Counted from the first letter of the stretch, positions 7,887 to 17,247 are shown. The stretch: 64,000 nt of DNA from Staphylococcus lloydii (GCF_015775975.1 NZ_CP064056.1:620001-684000); one strand, 5' to 3'. A program made the numbers and translations. Notes: generated by a model from the sequence alone, not told the origin.

Positions 7887-8104
7887 CTAATTAATCGCTC
7901 CTTTTGCTTTTTAACAATAATATTATAACGGAGCTATGTCAATAAAAAGTGAAAGCGTTATATTTTTTATTGTTAAAATATTTATAAATAGATAGATATT
8001 AAGAACATTTTGTTACAAAGTTTGCCTAACTCTTTATAATTAAATATTTTTAGGTCATAATAAATAAGATACGTATTAACAAACTGGGTTAAAGGAGATT
8101 CATA

Positions 8105-8461
8105 ATGAAGACGTTTTTCAAATTACTAGGAATCTTAATTGTTTCATTTATCTTAGCTGTTGTCTTCTTTTTTGGAATGAGAACTTACCAAGGCCATAAA
8201 AACCTTGAATTAGTAGATAAATATTTAGCTGAACATCATTTAACTGATAAAGTTCAATCTGAAAAAACGAAGTACAGTGGTAAAAAAGGTCTGTATTATA
8301 AAGAAGTGAAATTCAAAACAGATCCCCATTTGACTTATGACGTACAACCAATTAGTACCTTCAAAGGTATAGTTGTACAAGGTTTCGATAATGAAACGAA
8401 AAATAGAGTTAAAGATGCTAAATATCGAGAGTTTGATCAAGATTACAAGCCTAAAAAGTAA
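8105..8461 (+). CDS. DUF3139-type membrane-anchored small protein
   Basis: The 118-residue protein has one N-terminal transmembrane helix (residues about 7-27) and a soluble domain probably outside the membrane. The string L-E-L-V-D-K-Y-L-A-E-H-H-L and the later G-L-Y-Y-K-E-V-K-F resemble the staphylococcal DUF3139 family, whose function is not known to me. A YxeA-like protein is an alternative. AAAGGAG precedes the ATG. It stands alone and ends at a hairpin. Confidence 0.6.
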   Translation: MKTFFKLLGILIVSFILAVVFFFGMRTYQGHKNLELVDKYLAEHHLTDKVQSEKTKYSGKKGLYYKEVKFKTDPHLTYDVQPISTFKGIVVQGFDNETKNRVKDAKYREFDQDYKPKK

Positions 8462-8482
8462 ATAAAAGTGCATTAAATGTAG

Positions 8483-8517
8483 GTCACAGAAATATGTATA
8501 ATTTCTGTGACTTTTAT
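8483..8517 (+). terminator. Intrinsic terminator
   Basis: A perfect 11-bp stem (GTCACAGAAAT / ATTTCTGTGAC) is followed by TTTTATT. Confidence 0.85.
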
Positions 8518-8839
8518 TATTGTAAGTAGGGGAAAAAGGTTATTGAGCAAGCGTTTTCATATTATGTTACTCATTTATAAAATTTACTTATAAAAGTATC
8601 GTTATATAAATTGAAGATTCATAAAATATGAAATAGTAACGGTATAATCGCATTTAAATAAAAAATAAAGATTTATTATACTTGATTTTGCAAAATATTA
8701 TCGATGTTACTTATTTATAATTTTTAAGTGTATAAAATAATAAAAGATGTAATTAGTTACTAATTTATAAAAAGTTTTATACTCTTTTTTTATTTTGTTT
8801 GATATAATTTAGAAATGTCAGAAGAAGGGGAGTTTCAAC
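8518..8839 (+). promoter_or_regulatory. AT-rich region upstream of gltT
   Basis: About 320 bases without a gene. A good -10 (TATAAT, 8803-8808) precedes gltT with no convincing -35, and a GAAGGGGAG ribosome-binding site precedes the ATG at 8840. The rest is very AT-rich with no other structure that I can support. Confidence 0.45.
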
Positions 8840-10114
8840 ATGAAATATTTGAGAAAAATTAGTTTGCCAACTCAGGTTATCATAGCGCTTATACTTGGTA
8901 TCATTGTTGGTCTACTATTATATGGACATGATGAATGGGTAAATTACATTAAGCCATTTGGAGATGTCTTTTTAAATTTAATTAAAATGATTGTCATACC
9001 GGTCGTATTCTGTGCGCTAGCATTATCAATTTCTAATGTTGGTGAATCAAAAACAGTTGGACGTTATGGACTAAAAACAATTATATATTTTGAAGTTATT
9101 ACAACAATAGCAATCGCATTGGGATTAATTTTTGCGAATATCTTTAAACCGGGTTCTGGACTAGATCCCCATAAATTACCAAAAGGTGACATATCATCAT
9201 ACGAATCATCTGCAAAGGCAGCTGAACATTCTACATATGGTAATCACTTTATCGACACACTTGTGAACATAGTACCTACAAACTTTTTTGAAGCATTAAA
9301 TAAAGGTGATTTATTACCAATTATCTTCTTCGCCGCTTTCTTCGGTATTGCGTTATCTGCAATCGGTAAAAAAGCAGATCCTGTAAGAGATGTATTAAGT
9401 GGTGTTTTAGAAGCCGTATTCTGGATGATTAACAAAATACTTAAATTAGCACCAATCGGTGTTTTCGCATTTATTAGTACTACAATTATGACATTCGGTG
9501 CCTCAGCATTATTACCACTATTAAAATTATTATTAGTAGTAATCGGCGCAATGGTATTCTTTGTAGTCGTCGTATTAGGTATCGTTGCTAAAATATGTGG
9601 TATCAATATTTTCCATATTATGAAAATACTTAAAAACGAATTGATATTAGCATTTTCAACATCAAGTTCAGAGTCAGTGTTACCAATTATCATGAAAAAG
9701 ATGGAAAACTTTGGGGCACCAAGAGACATTACATCATTTGTGGTTCCAATCGGATATACATTTAACTTAGACGGTTCTGCATTGTATCAATCTATAGCGG
9801 CACTATTCGTGGCGCAAATGTATGGCATAGACATGTCAATTGGCCAACAAATTATGTTAATGGTTACATTAATGGTTGCATCTAAAGGTATGGCAGGTGT
9901 ACCTGGTGTATCTATAGTTGTTCTTGTAACTACTTTAGGTGCAATGGGATTACCAGCACAAGGTCTAGCCTTAATCATTGGTGTCGATAGATTACTAGAT
10001 ATGGTTAGAACGGCAGTAAACGTAATGGGTAACTCTTTATCAACAATCGTTATCTCTAAATGGGAAGGCGTATACAATAAAGATAAAGGCCAAGAATATT
10101 ATAAATCTATATAA
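8840..10114 (+). CDS. gltT: Dicarboxylate/amino acid:cation symporter (GltT type)
   Basis: The 424-residue membrane protein belongs to the DAACS family, which takes up glutamate, aspartate or C4-dicarboxylates with Na+ or H+. Family hallmarks are the serine-rich motif A-F-S-T-S-S-S-E-S-V-L-P (about residue 272), N-L-D-G-S-A-L-Y-Q (about residue 310) and G-V-D-R-L-L-D-M-V-R-T-A-V-N (about residue 382), all parts of the substrate site. It has around eight membrane helices plus re-entrant hairpins. The exact substrate is inferred from similarity to staphylococcal GltT. Confidence 0.88.
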   Translation: MKYLRKISLPTQVIIALILGIIVGLLLYGHDEWVNYIKPFGDVFLNLIKMIVIPVVFCALALSISNVGESKTVGRYGLKTIIYFEVITTIAIALGLIFANIFKPGSGLDPHKLPKGDISSYESSAKAAEHSTYGNHFIDTLVNIVPTNFFEALNKGDLLPIIFFAAFFGIALSAIGKKADPVRDVLSGVLEAVFWMINKILKLAPIGVFAFISTTIMTFGASALLPLLKLLLVVIGAMVFFVVVVLGIVAKICGINIFHIMKILKNELILAFSTSSSESVLPIIMKKMENFGAPRDITSFVVPIGYTFNLDGSALYQSIAALFVAQMYGIDMSIGQQIMLMVTLMVASKGMAGVPGVSIVVLVTTLGAMGLPAQGLALIIGVDRLLDMVRTAVNVMGNSLSTIVISKWEGVYNKDKGQEYYKSI

Positions 10115-10117
10115 AAG

Positions 10118-10156
10118 AAGAGAGACAAATCAATAAATGATTTGTCTCTCTTTTTA
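10118..10156. terminator. Bidirectional terminator
   Basis: A perfect 13-bp stem (GAGAGACAAATCA / TGATTTGTCTCTC) is followed by T5 between convergent genes. Confidence 0.88.
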
Positions 10157-10168
10157 ACGTGCGCATGA

Positions 10169-10510
10169 TTACATGTGCATATTACCCATGTCATGTATTT
10201 TCATCATTAAACCGTGAGGAACATCATCGTGCTTAACGACTTTCATAGATGAATATTTGTCAGAACCTTTGGCTTTAACTAATTTTACGAAATCGCCTTT
10301 TTTAGGTGAAAAACCACTTTTAGAAGGGATTTTTACGTCTTTTTCTACTTTATGATCTTTTTCGTTAATTACTTTTTCGGCAGTATTTTTATCTTTCATA
10401 TAACCGTAATACGTTTCTTTTTCACCCGTAGTCATCATTACGATAACTAGAACGATACTTACGATTAACATTACTGCGATTAAGCCGTAACTAAATACCT
10501 TTTTGTTCAT
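10169..10510 (-). CDS. DUF4889-type membrane protein
   Basis: I start at the ATG at 10510 (M-N-K-K-V-F), since an AAAGGAG site lies upstream; a TTG at 10534 would place that site inside the gene. The 113-residue protein has one N-terminal membrane helix (about residues 5-28) and a basic extracytoplasmic domain of about 80 residues. It ends in a His/Met-rich tail (H-G-L-M-M-K-I-H-D-M-G-N-M-H-M) that could bind copper or another metal; that is speculation. It matches the staphylococcal DUF4889 family as I remember it. No function is known to me. Confidence 0.6.
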   Translation of the reverse strand: MNKKVFSYGLIAVMLIVSIVLVIVMMTTGEKETYYGYMKDKNTAEKVINEKDHKVEKDVKIPSKSGFSPKKGDFVKLVKAKGSDKYSSMKVVKHDDVPHGLMMKIHDMGNMHM

Positions 10511-10639
10511 ATTAATTCTTGGCTCCTTTAACAATCTATATTAATAATATAACTTCATTATAATAATAATATAGATAAAAACAAAATTAAATCGTCAAAT
10601 TTTCTTTAATGTAACAAATTTGTCGTATTTTACATAATT

Positions 10640-11461
10640 TTAACGTCTATAGCGCTTCTGAAATTCAATTGGAGAGATATTAATATGAATGTTCGGATAG
10701 TTAGGAAGATAATTATATTGTTGTCTAAATGCTAGTGGTGTAGTGTTTAAATGATTTTTGAAATGAGTTAAATAGTTGTAATAGTTTTTAAAACCAAAAA
10801 AGTAGGCAATAGATGTAATTGTACTATTTGTTAATAACAGCTCTGGTATAGATAGTGCAATTTTTAAACTAGTAAGGTAGTATTTAAAACTTACATTTAA
10901 ATATCTGATAAATAATAGAGAAATATAACTAGGGGAGAAATATAGTTTTTGTGCTAAATGCTGTGAAGTAAGTGTTTGTAAACTATAACGGTTAATGTAT
11001 GATGCTATATTATTCAACGGTGTGCTCTGTGAACAAATAATCGGTTTGTAGATTTTGGTATGTGTTACATATGCTTCTGTATTTAATAACTGCAAAATAT
11101 CGAAAAATAGTGTCGTATTTATTGTCGTATTGTAATGATATTCGCTGATGATTTGTAAAATTAATAATTTTAGCGTGTGTGAGGATTGTAATTTTTGATA
11201 ATTATAGTGACTGGTAAATAAATGCTGTTGATTTTGTGAAAGAAGAATTAAGGGGATTTTGATTTCTATTATTTGCTTGCCACCAAGAATCGTGTATAAA
11301 TCACTATGATTAATAATTAAGACGTCATCATGTATCTTTATCATTTTGCCGTTTATGCGTATGCTTAACTCATTACATAGTGAAAAGTATAATATAAGGT
11401 GATTTAAACAACGGCACGTAGTTGTTGGATGAAAATTGTAGAAGCGGATTGTACAGCGCAT
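10640..11461 (-). CDS. AraC-family transcriptional regulator
   Basis: The 273-residue protein carries a C-terminal AraC-type double helix-turn-helix at about residues 165-262: L-A-Q-K-L-Y-F-S-P-S-Y-I-S in the first helix pair and S-I-A-Y-F-F-G-F-K-N-Y-Y-N-Y-L-T-H-F-K in the second. The N-terminal half is a weakly conserved, probably cupin-like sensor. Composition is unusual, with abundant Leu, Tyr, Asn and Thr and few acidic residues. GGAG precedes the ATG by 8 bases. No target is obvious; the DUF4889-type gene lies downstream on the same strand. Confidence 0.78.
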   Translation of the reverse strand: MRCTIRFYNFHPTTTCRCLNHLILYFSLCNELSIRINGKMIKIHDDVLIINHSDLYTILGGKQIIEIKIPLILLSQNQQHLFTSHYNYQKLQSSHTLKLLILQIISEYHYNTTINTTLFFDILQLLNTEAYVTHTKIYKPIICSQSTPLNNIASYINRYSLQTLTSQHLAQKLYFSPSYISLLFIRYLNVSFKYYLTSLKIALSIPELLLTNSTITSIAYFFGFKNYYNYLTHFKNHLNTTPLAFRQQYNYLPNYPNIHINISPIEFQKRYRR

Positions 11462-11603
11462 TAAATCAACTCCATAAATAAGATGTTTTCGTTGTAACGC
11501 TATTCATTATACAATAGTTATCCTAATTAATTTTTACTACAATTTTTTAAAGATGAGAGTTATAGTAACTATTAAAAATGTGAGATTAAATAGGTGAGTG
11601 TTA

Positions 11604-12152
11604 ATGGAGTATATATATTCTGATTACTTTAATGGTAAACCGCAGATAACAGATAAAAAGCAACAAATCTTTGGGATTGTGTTACATGATGACGCAGAAA
11701 ACATGGCTGCTAAAGATTATATAGCATGGCTCGAAGAAAGAGAACAACAAGGTTGTTTAGAAAAAGGATGGGCTAGCATTTATGTTGATAAAGATACATG
11801 CTATTGGTTTCACCCTATTGAATACGTAGAGTGGCATTGTGGAAATCGCTTTGCGAATGAACATTATGTAGGCATTGAAAGATGTCAGTCGAAAATAGAT
11901 GGCGTTTTGTCGGACGCGCAATTTAAAGAAAATGAAGAAGCTAGCTTTGCACTTGCGGCACAAATTTTAAAAGAACAGCAACTACCGGTAAACAGAGATA
12001 CTATCCGACTGCATAGAGAATTTTTCGATACCGCTTGTCCTGCCAGAGCATGGCAAATGCATGTTAATGATGATGAAGATACGTTAGTGAACAGAGCGCG
12101 ATTAAAAGATTACTTTATAAGTCGTATCCAAAGCTATTATGAGCATGTATAA
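11604..12152 (+). CDS. Cytosolic N-acetylmuramoyl-L-alanine amidase (Amidase_2)
   Basis: The protein is a single amidase_2/PGRP-type zinc amidase domain of 182 residues. Likely zinc ligands are His28 in V-L-H-D-D, the His in R-L-H-R-E-F and the Cys in T-A-C-P-A-R-A-W. These enzymes cut the bond between muramic acid and the stem peptide. There is no signal peptide, membrane segment or wall-binding SH3 domain, which resembles a phage endolysin catalytic domain more than a secreted autolysin. I start at ATG 11604 because AGGTGAG sits five bases upstream; a GTG at 11598 overlaps that site. Confidence 0.78.
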   Translation: MEYIYSDYFNGKPQITDKKQQIFGIVLHDDAENMAAKDYIAWLEEREQQGCLEKGWASIYVDKDTCYWFHPIEYVEWHCGNRFANEHYVGIERCQSKIDGVLSDAQFKENEEASFALAAQILKEQQLPVNRDTIRLHREFFDTACPARAWQMHVNDDEDTLVNRARLKDYFISRIQSYYEHV

Positions 12153-12161
12153 CAATTATAA

Positions 12162-12211
12162 AACAGCTATACTACGATAATGGTTACATTACAGTAGTAT
12201 AGCTGTTCTAT
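12162..12211. terminator. Bidirectional terminator
   Basis: A perfect 14-bp stem (AACAGCTATACTAC and its complement) lies between convergent genes. Confidence 0.8.
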
Positions 12212-12222
12212 TGTTTATGAAG

Positions 12223-13161
12223 TTAAAGTTTCTGTTTGCGCCATAAAAATGCACCGACAAATGATACAAGTATTAGTGAAATCACAATAACGACTATCCA
12301 TGAAATATAGCTGTGGTCGTTAATCGGTAACGGTACATTCATACCAAAGAAGCTAAATACTAGCGTTGGTAACGTTAAGAAAACTGTAAATAATGTTAAA
12401 GTTTTCATCGTGTTATTTAATTCATTTGATAATAGAGAGGCATGTGAAGTCGTAATACTCTCTAAAATTTTGGTATATAGTTCAGTTGTTTCAACGGCTT
12501 GTTTATTTTCGATAACTAAATCTTCGAGTAACTCTTCGTCTTCATCAAATCTTTTTATGGCAGGCAATCTAAAGAGCTTTTTAATAATATTATCATTGCC
12601 TTTAAGTGCCGCTAAAAAGTAAACTAAACTTTTTTCTACTTCCATAAGATTATACAATTGTTTATTACTAACATTGTTTTTTAAATTACGTTCAATACGT
12701 AGTCTTGTTTTGTTTAATAATCTTAAATTTCTATTATAGTGATTCGCTATTGTTAATAAAATATTTAACGCAAAACGACTATGATACTTTAAATTAATAT
12801 GTTGACGTGAGAAATTCTCTAGAAATTCATTTTCCTCGTTACATATCGTAATTATTCTTTTATTACCAATAATGATACCTAATGGAATAGTTATAAAAGA
12901 GAGGACATTTTGATTTGTTTTATTGACGATGGGTAAATCGATAATGATTAAAGAGTAGCCGGATTCATCATCGTATTCGATACGGGAACTCTCTTCACTG
13001 TCTAATGGGTCTTTAATAAAATCCTCAGGAATATTATATTGGGACATTATTGTTTCTATTTCTTCTCGATCGGGTTCTACAATATTAATCCAAGAAGCCG
13101 ATGCATCTGCTGTAGATTCGATGATTTCTTGATTTTGATTATGTTTATATGCTGTAATCAT
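12223..13161 (-). CDS. CorA-family divalent cation channel
   Basis: The 312-residue protein has a long cytoplasmic alpha/beta domain and two C-terminal transmembrane helices. The signature G-M-N occurs at the end of the first helix (F-S-F-F-G-M-N-V-P-L-P), as in CorA magnesium channels. It should form a pentameric Mg2+ (or Co2+) uptake channel. GGAGGTATT precedes the ATG. A second CorA-like protein is encoded at 53952, so the two may differ in ion or conditions. Confidence 0.87.
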   Translation of the reverse strand: MITAYKHNQNQEIIESTADASASWINIVEPDREEIETIMSQYNIPEDFIKDPLDSEESSRIEYDDESGYSLIIIDLPIVNKTNQNVLSFITIPLGIIIGNKRIITICNEENEFLENFSRQHINLKYHSRFALNILLTIANHYNRNLRLLNKTRLRIERNLKNNVSNKQLYNLMEVEKSLVYFLAALKGNDNIIKKLFRLPAIKRFDEDEELLEDLVIENKQAVETTELYTKILESITTSHASLLSNELNNTMKTLTLFTVFLTLPTLVFSFFGMNVPLPINDHSYISWIVVIVISLILVSFVGAFLWRKQKL

Positions 13162-13237
13162 TTCCCAATACCTCCTTTCAAAATAAATACTTTATTATAT
13201 TAGCGAATATATAAGTATCTTACAATAGTAATTATAA

Positions 13238-13846
13238 TTAATATTGATCATATTTTTGGTTAGCCATTAAACGTAGCGGCCCATTAAAAATTATTTTGAA
13301 TAAAATATCTGACAAATCGTCGACACTCATTCGATTATCGTCTTGCACCCAGTGTTTTATAAACGAAATGGTAGCGCCTGAAACATAACTATGGAAATAA
13401 TCTAGCGGAATACCTGCAATTTGGTTTTCGCTTGTGATATGTGTACGCATATTATTAAACATGAGCTGACTTATTTTGCTTTCAATTTGGCTTTTACGCT
13501 CAAGACTTAATATGACCTTGTAAAAATCGATATTATTTCCGATATAAGACATAATATTTTTTAGTATATTTGAGGTGAATTCTTTAGCGAATGCTTCAGT
13601 TGATTCATATTTTGTGAGCAGGTAATCGAAGTTTAATTTTTCAGAGAGATGTGTTATATAGTCATCTTCCATTGAAGACAACAAGTCATACTTATCTACA
13701 TAATGTAAATAAAACGTGCCTCTATTAATATCAGCTAATGTCGTAATATCTCTTATTGTGATTTTATCTAATTCTTGTTCTTGTAATAACTGAATAAACG
13801 CTTGTTTAATTGCATGTTTTGATTTTTTTATACGACGGTCTTCCAT
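13238..13846 (-). CDS. TetR-family transcriptional regulator
   Basis: The 202-residue protein has a TetR DNA-binding domain at residues 5-52: K-S-K-H-A-I-K-Q-A-F, then I-T-I-R-D-I-T-T-L-A-D-I-N-R-G-T-F-Y-L-H-Y. The C-terminal ligand domain is of the type found next to YhgE/Pip-like exporters. It is divergent from the YhgE/Pip-type gene at 14012. Two palindromes in the shared intergenic region are candidate operators, so it probably represses that gene and itself. The ligand is unknown. Confidence 0.85.
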   Translation of the reverse strand: MEDRRIKKSKHAIKQAFIQLLQEQELDKITIRDITTLADINRGTFYLHYVDKYDLLSSMEDDYITHLSEKLNFDYLLTKYESTEAFAKEFTSNILKNIMSYIGNNIDFYKVILSLERKSQIESKISQLMFNNMRTHITSENQIAGIPLDYFHSYVSGATISFIKHWVQDDNRMSVDDLSDILFKIIFNGPLRLMANQKYDQY

Positions 13847-13862
13847 ATTAATTCCTCCAGAT

Positions 13863-13884
13863 AATGAACAATTTTGAGTTCATT
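13863..13884. promoter_or_regulatory. Palindrome near the tetR start, candidate operator
   Basis: A perfect 7-bp inverted repeat, AATGAAC and GTTCATT, with an 8-bp spacer lies 17 bases upstream of the TetR start codon. Confidence 0.5.
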
Positions 13885-13905
13885 GTTGATTTATGAACAC
13901 AATGC

Positions 13906-13922
13906 ACAATATTGATTATTGT
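13906..13922. promoter_or_regulatory. Palindrome at the -35 of the YhgE/Pip-type gene, candidate operator
   Basis: ACAATA-TTGAT-TATTGT is a perfect 6-5-6 palindrome. It overlaps the -35 element of the divergent membrane protein gene. Confidence 0.5.
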
Positions 13923-13946
13923 CAGTACGTTTAAAACTATTATAAT
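13919..13946 (+). promoter_or_regulatory. Promoter of the YhgE/Pip-type gene
   Basis: TTGTCA (13919-13924) and TATAAT (13941-13946) are separated by 16 bp. Confidence 0.65.
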
Positions 13947-14011
13947 AGAACAGGTGATAGATATTCAACAGCGTGTTCAAAAACGTTTTCGTATAAGGAG
14001 GTAAATTAATT

Positions 14012-15289
14012 ATGAATATTTTAAAAAGTAAATTACTATGGATCGCACCAATTGCAATCGTTATTATATTAGCAATTTTTTCAATTGCTTTTTATCCAGC
14101 ATATAACCCAAAACCTAAAGCAGTGCCTATCGCAATCGTAAATCACGATAATGGTACAGCTATTCAAGGTAAAAATGTAGATATCGGTGGAAAATTAGTA
14201 GATAAATTAAAAGATAGTGATTCTAAATCTGTTAAATGGGTGGAAGTAGATAGTGAAAAAGAAGCTCAAAAAGGATTAGATAAACAAAAATATTATGGGG
14301 CAGCAATTTTAGAAAAAGACTTTTCAAAAAATGCGATGAGTAAAACGCAAAAAGTTGTAATGGATAGCAAGAAAGCTGAAATGAAAGAAAAGGTTGAATC
14401 TGGGGATATTCCACCAGAACAAGCGAAAAAAATGCAACAATCTGCACCTAAAAATGATGTTACTGTTAAACAAGCTAAGCTTAAAACAATAACTAATAGC
14501 GGTGCTAGTATGCAAGCATCTCAAATGGCTTCCAATGTTTTAAAAGGTATTGGTGACAATATTAATCAACAAATCACTAAGCAAAGTATTGGTACATTAG
14601 AAAAACAAGACGTCAAAGTGAGTGCAAAAGATATTAATGATATCACGAATCCTGTAAAAGTTAACGATACAAAAGTTAATAAAGTTAAAGACCATCAAGG
14701 TAGCGGCAACGCACCATTCTTAATGTTTATGCCAGTATGGATGAGTTCTATTGTAGGATCAATTTTATTATTCTTTGCATTCAGATCTAGTCATAATATT
14801 ACAATTGTTCAACGTGTATCAGCTACGTTAATACAATTTGTAGGTGCAATTCTAACTGCATTTATTGGCGGCTTTGGGTATGTTTACTTTATGTCTGGCG
14901 TCCAAGGATTTAATTTCGACGATACTAGCAAAATTGCACTCTTTATATCAATTGCAATACTAAGCTTTATGGGCTTAATAATGGGCGTAATGACTTGGTT
15001 AGGACTTAAATCAATTCCTATTTTCTTCATTGCAATGTTCTTTAGTATGCAATTAGTGACATTACCAAAACAATTATTACCTAAATTTTATCAAGATTAT
15101 ATTGTCGATTGGAATCCATTCACACACTATGCTAACTCTTTAAGAGAATTAATCTATATGCATCAACCAATAGAATTAAATAGCACAATGTGGATGTTTA
15201 TTGGCTTTATGATATTCGGTGTGATTTCATCACTTATAGCGACTATAGTGAGAAAACATAGCGACAAAAAAACTGAGATTCCTTCATAA
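14012..15289 (+). CDS. YhgE/Pip-type (ABC-2-like) membrane protein
   Basis: The 425-residue protein has one N-terminal membrane helix (about residues 10-30), an extracytoplasmic region of about 200 residues rich in Lys and Gln, and a C-terminal block of five or so helices. The stretch A-V-P-I-A-I-V-N-H-D-N-G-T after the first helix is typical of YhgE/Pip and ABC-2 permease-like exporters. No ATPase gene is adjacent. It is likely an exporter or a platform for surface secretion, controlled by the divergent TetR regulator. GGAGG precedes the ATG. The substrate is unknown. Confidence 0.75.
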   Translation: MNILKSKLLWIAPIAIVIILAIFSIAFYPAYNPKPKAVPIAIVNHDNGTAIQGKNVDIGGKLVDKLKDSDSKSVKWVEVDSEKEAQKGLDKQKYYGAAILEKDFSKNAMSKTQKVVMDSKKAEMKEKVESGDIPPEQAKKMQQSAPKNDVTVKQAKLKTITNSGASMQASQMASNVLKGIGDNINQQITKQSIGTLEKQDVKVSAKDINDITNPVKVNDTKVNKVKDHQGSGNAPFLMFMPVWMSSIVGSILLFFAFRSSHNITIVQRVSATLIQFVGAILTAFIGGFGYVYFMSGVQGFNFDDTSKIALFISIAILSFMGLIMGVMTWLGLKSIPIFFIAMFFSMQLVTLPKQLLPKFYQDYIVDWNPFTHYANSLRELIYMHQPIELNSTMWMFIGFMIFGVISSLIATIVRKHSDKKTEIPS

Positions 15290-15303
15290 TATAAAATATT
15301 TGA

Positions 15304-15347
15304 GCTGCGTTATAGAATATTGTTTATTCTATAATGCAGCTTTTTTA
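15304..15347 (+). terminator. Intrinsic terminator
   Basis: AGCTGC and GCAGCT arms with an inner TTATAGAAT/ATTCTATAA pairing are followed by T6. Confidence 0.85.
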
Positions 15348-15404
15348 TTTTGTAATATCATTACAGAATGATTGAGCTATGACCTATACAATCTTTAACT
15401 TATC

Positions 15405-15436
15405 TTAACAGTATCTTAACAAAAGTCAGATATAAT
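15405..15436 (+). promoter_or_regulatory. PhoP-box-like repeats and -10 of nptA
   Basis: TTAACA occurs at 15405-15410 and 15416-15421 with five bases between, an 11-bp period, plus a weaker TTAACT at 15395. This is the arrangement of PhoP boxes in Firmicutes. A perfect -10 TATAAT follows at 15431-15436 with no consensus -35, as expected for an activator-dependent promoter. Confidence 0.6.
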
Positions 15437-15472
15437 TTAAGTAGTTAACAAATAATTTAAAGAGGTGGGGCG

Positions 15473-17143
15473 ATGAATTCTTTTGCGATGGAAATTCTGT
15501 TTACTTTTATTGGTGGACTTGGAATTTTCCTGTACGGTATTAAACAAATGGGTGACGGTCTGCAAGCTTCGGCGGGCGATAGACTGAGGAGTATCTTAAA
15601 TCGTTTTACAAGCAATCCATTAATGGGTGTGCTTGCAGGTATGGTCGTTACAATTTTAATTCAAAGTAGTTCTGGGACTACGGTAATTACGATTGGTTTA
15701 GTGACTGCCGGATTTATGACAATGAGACAAGCCATTGGCGTTGTAATGGGAGCTAACATAGGTACAACGGTTACAGCATTTATAATTGGTATTGATATTG
15801 GTGCTTATGCACTTCCTATATTAGCCATTGGGGCATTTTTAATATTCTTTATTCATAAGAGAAAAGTTAAAAATATTGGTATGATTTTATTTGGTTTCGG
15901 TGCATTATTTTATGGACTCGAATTGATGAGTTCAGCAGTTAAACCTTTAGCAAATTTAGATGGCTTTAATAAAATTATGCTCGATATGTCTTCAAATCCT
16001 GTTTTAGGCTTATTAGCTGGAACATTATTAACAGTTGTTATTCAAAGTTCAAGTGCTACTATCGGTATCTTACAAGGATTTTACGCAAATGATTTAATTT
16101 CATTACACGGTGCATTACCGGTACTTCTCGGCGATAACATAGGTACAACGATTACTGCAGTATTGGCTAGCTTAGCAGGCTCAATTGCTGCTAAACGTGT
16201 CGCGATGGTACATGTATTATTTAACGTTATCGGTGCTACAATTTTTATTATCATTTTACCATTATTTCAAAGTGCCATGGTATGGGTTCAAAAAACACTT
16301 AGCATGAAGCCAGAAATGGTAATTGCGTTTGCTCATGGTTCTTTCAACGTAACTAATACGTTAATTCAATTACCTTTTATCTTTGTACTAGCATGGATAG
16401 TGACGAAAATTATTCCAGGCGACGACATTCACGAAAAATTTCAACCACGTATTCTGGATAAAAATTTAATTAACAGAGCACCAAGTATTGCATTACAAGA
16501 GGCGCAAGATGAAATACAACATTTAGGACAAATGTCATACTCGTTGTTAGAAAATGTAAAATACTATGACGATAAGACGAAAAAAGATATAGAACAAAAG
16601 CAAGCAGTTGTCGAAAATATGTATGATAATATACGCCAGTATTTAACAAAAATATCAGAGAAAAAGTTATCAGCAAAAGACGCAGAACGTATGTCAGTAT
16701 TATTTGATGTTAATAAAGCGGTAGTAAAAGTGGCATCGTTATCACAACAATATTTTAATATAATAGAACAACAACGTACTGATAAAATTCATATTTCTGA
16801 AGAAGCGCAACAAAGTATTAATCAATTGTATGATCACGTTACAGTTTCTTTTAATAAAACAATAAACAATTTTAATGTATATGATCATATAACAAAAGAA
16901 GAAATCGTAAAACGTAGTAAAGATTCATATGGACTAGAACATGAATTAAGAAAACAACATATTCAACGCTTGAGTTCTGGTGATTGTTCACCTGAAGGGG
17001 CAATATTATACTTGGATATGATTTCAGTGTTAGAGCGTATAGGCTATCACGCGAGAAATATTTCAGAAGGCATGATTAATTACAATTATCTTGAACATAC
17101 AGATTTTAATCATTCAAACACATGGGAGCTAGAAACCACTTGA
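15473..17143 (+). CDS. nptA: Na+/phosphate symporter NptA
   Basis: The 556-residue protein has two repeated Na/Pi cotransporter units with the signature Q-S-S-S: I-Q-S-S-S-G-T-T-V near residue 61 and I-Q-S-S-S-A-T-I near residue 189. Each is followed by G-x-N-I-G-T-T or G-D-N-I-G-T-T. Residues about 340-550 form a cytoplasmic helical PhoU-like domain. It imports phosphate with sodium. S. aureus NptA has this architecture and belongs to the PhoPR regulon, which fits the repeats upstream. It is monocistronic, with a terminator at 17248. Confidence 0.87.
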   Translation: MNSFAMEILFTFIGGLGIFLYGIKQMGDGLQASAGDRLRSILNRFTSNPLMGVLAGMVVTILIQSSSGTTVITIGLVTAGFMTMRQAIGVVMGANIGTTVTAFIIGIDIGAYALPILAIGAFLIFFIHKRKVKNIGMILFGFGALFYGLELMSSAVKPLANLDGFNKIMLDMSSNPVLGLLAGTLLTVVIQSSSATIGILQGFYANDLISLHGALPVLLGDNIGTTITAVLASLAGSIAAKRVAMVHVLFNVIGATIFIIILPLFQSAMVWVQKTLSMKPEMVIAFAHGSFNVTNTLIQLPFIFVLAWIVTKIIPGDDIHEKFQPRILDKNLINRAPSIALQEAQDEIQHLGQMSYSLLENVKYYDDKTKKDIEQKQAVVENMYDNIRQYLTKISEKKLSAKDAERMSVLFDVNKAVVKVASLSQQYFNIIEQQRTDKIHISEEAQQSINQLYDHVTVSFNKTINNFNVYDHITKEEIVKRSKDSYGLEHELRKQHIQRLSSGDCSPEGAILYLDMISVLERIGYHARNISEGMINYNYLEHTDFNHSNTWELETT

Positions 17144-17247
17144 TAAAATTTTAAAACGCGCGCATTATGCAATTATACTAAATTATATTTTTTACATGCG
17201 TTTTATAAATAATCACACACATAATAATACAGAGTGAGTTGCTCTCT

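Noticed and set aside
9244..9729. Long minus-strand open frame inside gltT.
   Set aside because: It is a shadow of the symporter gene, lacks a ribosome-binding site and resembles no protein I know.
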